9,367 bases of DNA from Pseudomonadota bacterium (GTDB taxonomy: Bacteria; Desulfobacterota; Desulfobulbia; Desulfobulbales; JAGXFP01), in the NCBI GenBank assembly GCA_030673265.1, contig DAOVJK010000100.1, positions 1 to 9,367 of the forward strand. The letters run 5' to 3'. Below are positions 6,499 through 9,367 of this stretch, one piece after another; the stretch's first letter is position 1; the number at the start of each line of letters is the position of its first letter. The position numbers and the translations under genes are program-made. The notes beneath the pieces were generated by a model. That model was given only the letters and a program-made list of their open reading frames with translations, was not told where the DNA came from and ran no database searches.

Positions 6499-7045
6499 TA
6501 TTTATTTTTTTCACAAAAAGAAAGGCAATGCAAGGAGCTTGTTCTGCTTTTATTAATTTACACCCACAGACCTAGCCCCAGAGGTTTAACAGCCCGGCTT
6601 AGGAAGAATTAAAGAGATGAGGTAATGGCTGGGTGCTCATTGGTAATTGGTTGTTTTGTTTGGGGGCGTGTTTAGAACCTGCTGCCTGCTGGCGGGGAGC
6701 TCGGCTTTTATAGCCTGACCCGGGTTGATTTTAGACAAGGGGAAAGGGCGATTTGCCCCTGGCAACATCTCTCTGTACAGCTACCTCGCAAAGGCTTGCG
6801 GTGCTTCTGGGGCAATCTCGACCTGCCAGGGTAGCATCCCCATATCGGTAAATGATTTTATGGGCCACTCATACATGCCACAGATTATTAGTGAGTTAAA
6901 AAAAAGGATTTTTATCTCTGGGTGACAATAATTGAGTCGGATGTCCCTGTAATTGTTGTTTTCGGTTAGATTGTTTTAGTTTTGGAAAATGAGAAGATAT
7001 AAGCCAAGGGCAGACTTGCCCCCCCTTTTTTAGAGATAGGATTAT
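6499..7045. other. About 550 bases without a convincing gene
   Basis: Only a weak TTG-initiated frame of 66 codons (6725-6925) exists, with no ribosome binding site and no recognisable product. The stretch holds short hairpins: GGGC/GCCC at 6746-6758, CGCAA/TTGCG at 6787-6800, and GGGCA/TGCCC at 7008-7021 followed by C6T5 just before trmB. It also contains dispersed repeat copy 3 (6921-6953). It looks like decayed intergenic sequence. The upstream region of the minus-strand PilZ gene lies at its left end (T/A-rich around 6500-6560), but I could not fix a promoter. Confidence 0.5.
6921..6953 (+). repeat. Dispersed repeat, degenerate copy 3
   Basis: GGTGACAATAATTGAGTCGG (6921-6940) parallels GGTGCCAATAATTAGGAAGG (8461-8480), and both continue into TGTC-N-CC and then AAT. 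It is more diverged than the other two copies but keeps the same order of blocks. Confidence 0.35.
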
Positions 7046-7708
7046 ATGATTTCAATACGCAGTTATAAACGCCGCCAGGGACGCATGATTACATCGCGGA
7101 AGCGCGCTTTGGATGAATTGTGGCTGGATTACGGCATCACGGAACAAGGGCCATTGGACCTGGATGGTTTGTTTGGCCGGCAGGCACCGTGTCATCTGGA
7201 GATTGGCTTTGGCATGGGAGATGCCCTGCTGGAGATGGCGCGCGCCCATCCGGAAAATAATTATCTGGGCGTAGAGGTGTATCTGCCCGGCATAGGTCAA
7301 TTATTGCTGGATTTACGGGAAATGGGAATTACCAATGTCCGGATAGACCGGCGCGACGCCATGGAGGTCCTGGAGCTTCTCCCTGCTGGGAGCCTGGGGC
7401 GGGTTTCCCTGTTTTTCCCAGATCCCTGGCCCAAAAAACGCCATCAAAAAAGGCGCCTGGTTCAAGCTCCTTTTGTCGATAAATTACGGCGGGTCCTGGC
7501 GCCAGGCGGCCATTTTCATGCGGCCACCGATTGGGATGCTTATGCCCGGCAAATGCGCGGGATCATGGAAGCCGCCGACGGTTTCAGCAACTGGTCCGGT
7601 TCCGGGAATTTTTATCCCGGTCCCGTGGAACGCCCTTTGACTAAATTTGAAAAGCGCGGCCTGAGGCGGGGGCATGAAGTTAGAGATTTACTCTATGAGC
7701 GCATTTAA
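7046..7708 (+). CDS. trmB: tRNA (guanine-N7-)-methyltransferase TrmB
   Basis: SAM-dependent enzyme that places m7G at position 46 in the variable loop of tRNAs. The 220-residue product is typical in length. It opens with the conserved IRSYKRRQGR segment (4-13), which argues for the ATG at 7046 rather than the internal Met14. The SAM-binding loop LEIGFGMGD is at 51-59, an acidic residue after the next strand in GVEVY (75-79), RRDAMEVL (102-109), the hallmark FPDPWPKKRH (124-133), ATDWDAYA (160-167), and the C-terminal TKFEKRG (199-205). The ribosome binding site is weak (GATAGGA, about 7035-7041). It is flanked by AT-rich intergenic sequence and faces the minus-strand membrane protein gene, so it is probably transcribed alone. 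Confidence 0.95.
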   Translation: MISIRSYKRRQGRMITSRKRALDELWLDYGITEQGPLDLDGLFGRQAPCHLEIGFGMGDALLEMARAHPENNYLGVEVYLPGIGQLLLDLREMGITNVRIDRRDAMEVLELLPAGSLGRVSLFFPDPWPKKRHQKRRLVQAPFVDKLRRVLAPGGHFHAATDWDAYARQMRGIMEAADGFSNWSGSGNFYPGPVERPLTKFEKRGLRRGHEVRDLLYERI

Positions 7709-7851
7709 CATAATAATATCCGGGCAGAGGGGGAGGGGGAATGAAACAATGCAATTACGCAAGCCTGCCCCCCAGCCCTTATTCATGATCTTCACTTTCG
7801 TTTTCTCGCTCTTCTCCTGGCTCACAGCAACCGCTATCAGGGTCCGAGCCT

Positions 7852-8223
7852 TTATCCGAGCAGGATGTTTTCCCGGTTACTATTGCTGACAGCAATACCG
7901 ATTCCGGCCAGTATCACCAGAACCGGGAATAAGGGAAATTTTATGCCAAAAAATCCAAAACCACCCGCGAGTACCAGAATTACACCCAAAAAGGAAGAAC
8001 AACGGCATATTCCGACGCCATAAAGATGACGGGCGATGTCGCCGGCGACCAGGATCAAGCCAAGGCCAAGAACCCAGGTGGATTTCGGGAGAGAGCCCTC
8101 AGTCTGCGGCCATAAAACGCCTATCATCACCAGGAAAGCTGCCAACGCCAGACCATTAATTTTACTCAATAGAGCCTTCTTTTTCGGATCTTCGATCTTT
8201 TCAGCCATGCAACAACATTTCAT
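7852..8223 (-). CDS. Small cysteine-bearing membrane protein, unknown function
   Basis: A 123-residue product with four hydrophobic segments (about 24-40, 48-64, 77-94 and 96-113) rich in Gly, Leu, Ile and Val, so an inner-membrane protein. A charged, lysine-rich stretch (8-22) precedes the first segment. It begins Met-Lys-Cys-Cys-Cys (Cys3-5), and a second pair, Cys73 and Cys75 (GICRC), lies between segments 2 and 3. The start is well supported: AGGAGG at 8232-8237 is eight bases upstream. The short hydrophobic repeats recall small DUF5668-like or LiaF-type membrane regions, but I cannot assign a family. The cysteines might bind a metal or form disulfides; this is inference. It converges with trmB, leaving about 140 bases between them with no clear terminator. 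Confidence 0.75.
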   Translation of the reverse strand: MKCCCMAEKIEDPKKKALLSKINGLALAAFLVMIGVLWPQTEGSLPKSTWVLGLGLILVAGDIARHLYGVGICRCSSFLGVILVLAGGFGFFGIKFPLFPVLVILAGIGIAVSNSNRENILLG

Positions 8224-8453
8224 TTAATTGGCCTCCTTTATTGTTCCCGAACCTTGATCTGCCCGCATCTCAGGCAAGGGGTCTAAGTTGAGGAGGCAAT
8301 TTTTTCAGGGGAAAAGTCAATAAAAGGGTTAAATCATCAGCTTTAAAGCAACTGGCCACTTTCTCCGTTTTTTCAGCCTGTGCCGGTCGAATCGTTTGCG
8401 AAAAAAACTTTGTCGGGTAGATTGGTCATGGTCATATATCAAGTGGGGTTTCG

Positions 8454-8492
8454 AGCTGGTGGTGCCAATAATTAGGAAGGTGTCTCCAGAAT
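8454..8492 (+). repeat. Dispersed repeat, copy 2
   Basis: Aligns to 6077-6115. Shared blocks are AGCTGGT, the core TGCCAATAATTAGNAAGGT (8463-8481), then GTC-N-CC-N-GAAT. It ends 30 bases before the lipoprotein start codon and so forms part of that gene's leader. Confidence 0.55.
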
Positions 8493-8522
8493 GATTTTTA
8501 GAGTTTTACAGGAGCGACAAGC

Positions 8523-8759
8523 ATGAAAAGATTATTCTGTTTAATATTTTTGTTCATTGTTTCATGTGGGCAAAGCCCGGAACAGTTGTTTGAGACGGCT
8601 GAATTCGAGAGGCTGCAAACCAATTACCCCCATGCAACCGAACTTTACCAAGAGATCATCGAGAAGCACCCCAACAGCAAGTTTGCCGAAAGTGCCCGCA
8701 AAAGGCTCAGCGAATTTCAGGCAAGGCAGAGGGGGAATGGTGAGGCAAATGTTGAGTAG
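8523..8759 (+). CDS. Small TPR-like lipoprotein
   Basis: A 78-residue protein with a lipoprotein signal: Lys2-Arg3, a hydrophobic core (4-12) and a lipobox IVSC with Cys15 as the expected lipidated residue. Gly follows at +2, so transport to the outer membrane by Lol is plausible. The mature part (about 20-66) has a TPR-type helical pair with characteristic spacing (LYQEII-x-KHPNSKFAESARKRL), like one repeat of BamD/YbgF-type proteins, but a single repeat is far too short for BamD. CAGGAG at 8509-8514, eight bases before the ATG, supports the start. The first 55 bases are duplicated at 5941-5995. It may bind a partner in the cell envelope; its function is unknown. Alternatively it is a truncated remnant of a longer TPR lipoprotein. 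Confidence 0.75.
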   Translation: MKRLFCLIFLFIVSCGQSPEQLFETAEFERLQTNYPHATELYQEIIEKHPNSKFAESARKRLSEFQARQRGNGEANVE

Positions 8760-8789
8760 GGGAGAAGGGGAAGTCTTTTTGCTGGCACT

Positions 8790-8812
8790 GTCAAAAATAA
8801 AGACCTGACTGG
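8790..8812 (+). repeat. REP-like fragment
   Basis: The stretch GTCAAAAATAAAGACCTGAC resembles, from memory, the repeat tails (GTC...AAAGACCTGACCCC) found near RAYT transposases in Proteobacteria. Only one copy occurs in the window, between the lipoprotein stop and the DUF1638-like start. The match is by recall only. Confidence 0.25.
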
Positions 8813-8834
8813 ATTCTTCCAAAAGCAAACACCC

Positions 8835-9367
8835 ATGAAGAAACAGCACCTTATTACCTGTCCGATCTTTGTTAAAGAGCTGGCGGCGGTTTTGCCGGAA
8901 ATAGCGGCTGAACCGACCGTTCGGTTAATGGCTTATAATGTCCATAGCAATGCCAAAACCATGGAAGAGGAACTGGCCAGTTCTATCGCAACGGCCCGGG
9001 CCGAGGGGGCGGCGATCTCTTTGCTGGTCGGCCAGGAATGCCAGGCCCTGCAACCGCTGAGCCAGATTGCCGCCAACTGTAACGGTTCATTGCCCGAGGG
9101 CCTGAACTGCCTCGAAATCATCCTGGGCCGCGAAAAGGCCCGGGCCATGCAGGCCAACCGCACCACGCTCATGACCCCGGCCTGGATCCGGATGATCAAC
9201 AGCTCCATTGATGATGGTTACTGGACCGTCGAAGATGCCCGGATCAACCTCGGCCGCTATGAGCGGATCATCCTCCTGGATAGTGGCCTGGAACCGCTGG
9301 ACGATGAGATGATTATGGAGTTCTTCGAACTGACCCAGGTTCCCATCGAGATTCTGCCGGTGACCCT
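8835..9367 (+). CDS. DUF1638-like protein, 3' end outside the window
   Basis: The frame is open from the ATG at 8835 to the window end: 177 codons plus two bases, with no stop. The pattern matches what I recall of DUF1638: an opening LITCPIFVKEL (6-16), then AYNVH (34-38) at the usual xxxLH position, a strand ending in a cysteine (LLVGQEC, Cys69), a CLEIILGRE segment (92-100) and TTLMTPAWIRM (110-120) at the place of the family's T-x-x-LTxGW motif. Cys9, Cys69, Cys82 and Cys92 could be functional. DUF1638 is common in methanogens and anaerobic bacteria, often near corrinoid or methyl-transfer genes, but no activity is established. No ribosome binding site precedes the ATG, and no ATG, GTG or TTG lies in frame between it and the TAG at 8757-8759. 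GC-rich, unlike the sequence before it. Confidence 0.7.
   Translation, partial: MKKQHLITCPIFVKELAAVLPEIAAEPTVRLMAYNVHSNAKTMEEELASSIATARAEGAAISLLVGQECQALQPLSQIAANCNGSLPEGLNCLEIILGREKARAMQANRTTLMTPAWIRMINSSIDDGYWTVEDARINLGRYERIILLDSGLEPLDDEMIMEFFELTQVPIEILPVT

Noticed and set aside
6725..6925. 66-codon frame with a TTG start
   Set aside because: No ribosome binding site, no recognised motif, and short enough to arise by chance.
6744..7022. Two similar hairpins (GGGC...GCCC at 6746-6758 and 7008-7021) as a paired element or a trmB attenuator
   Set aside because: The stems are only 4-5 bp and the resemblance is short; the second has C residues between stem and T run, making it a poor terminator.
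7674..7889. 71-codon frame overlapping the end of trmB and of the membrane protein gene
   Set aside because: It overlaps two supported genes and has no homology signal; a short ATG frame at 7741 with a GA-rich leader stops after 15 codons.

Overview
The window looks like bacterial chromosome, most likely from an anaerobic Desulfobacterota lineage (a Desulfobulbales-like sulfate or sulfur-metabolising bacterium is my best guess). The reasons are a three-domain NifU next to NifS used for general Fe-S assembly, a deltaproteobacterial-style formate-tetrahydrofolate ligase, a flavin-dependent thymidylate synthase, a PilZ protein and a DUF1638-like protein. The taxonomic call is inference from gene content, not from a marker gene.

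Left part (1-5750): a housekeeping block read rightwards. About 560 bases without a convincing gene lead to a promoter-like signal overlapped by an inverted repeat, then nifU and nifS, which overlap by four bases. A 129-base spacer with RNA-like folding potential leads to thyX, which ends in an intrinsic terminator. fhs follows, with a hairpin-rich trailer and a very strong intrinsic terminator. nifU/nifS supply Fe-S clusters. fhs and thyX are both folate/one-carbon enzymes: Fhs makes 10-formyl-THF, while ThyX consumes methylene-THF and makes dTMP without oxidising THF.

Middle and right part (5750-8830): a looser, more AT-rich region of small genes and decayed sequence. It holds a decayed duplicate of the start of a small lipoprotein gene, a minus-strand PilZ gene, about 550 bases without a gene, trmB, a minus-strand small cysteine-bearing membrane protein, and an intact small TPR-like lipoprotein. 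Three imperfect copies of a short repeat, plus a REP-like stretch, are scattered through it, so the region appears shaped by small mobile or repeated elements. No transposase is visible.

Right edge (8835-9367): the first 177 codons of a DUF1638-like protein that runs out of the window.

No CRISPR array, rRNA, tRNA, phage or defence system was seen. The points most worth following are a ThyX lacking a normally conserved arginine, the structured spacer before thyX, the dispersed repeat family, and the operator-like repeat at the nifU promoter.
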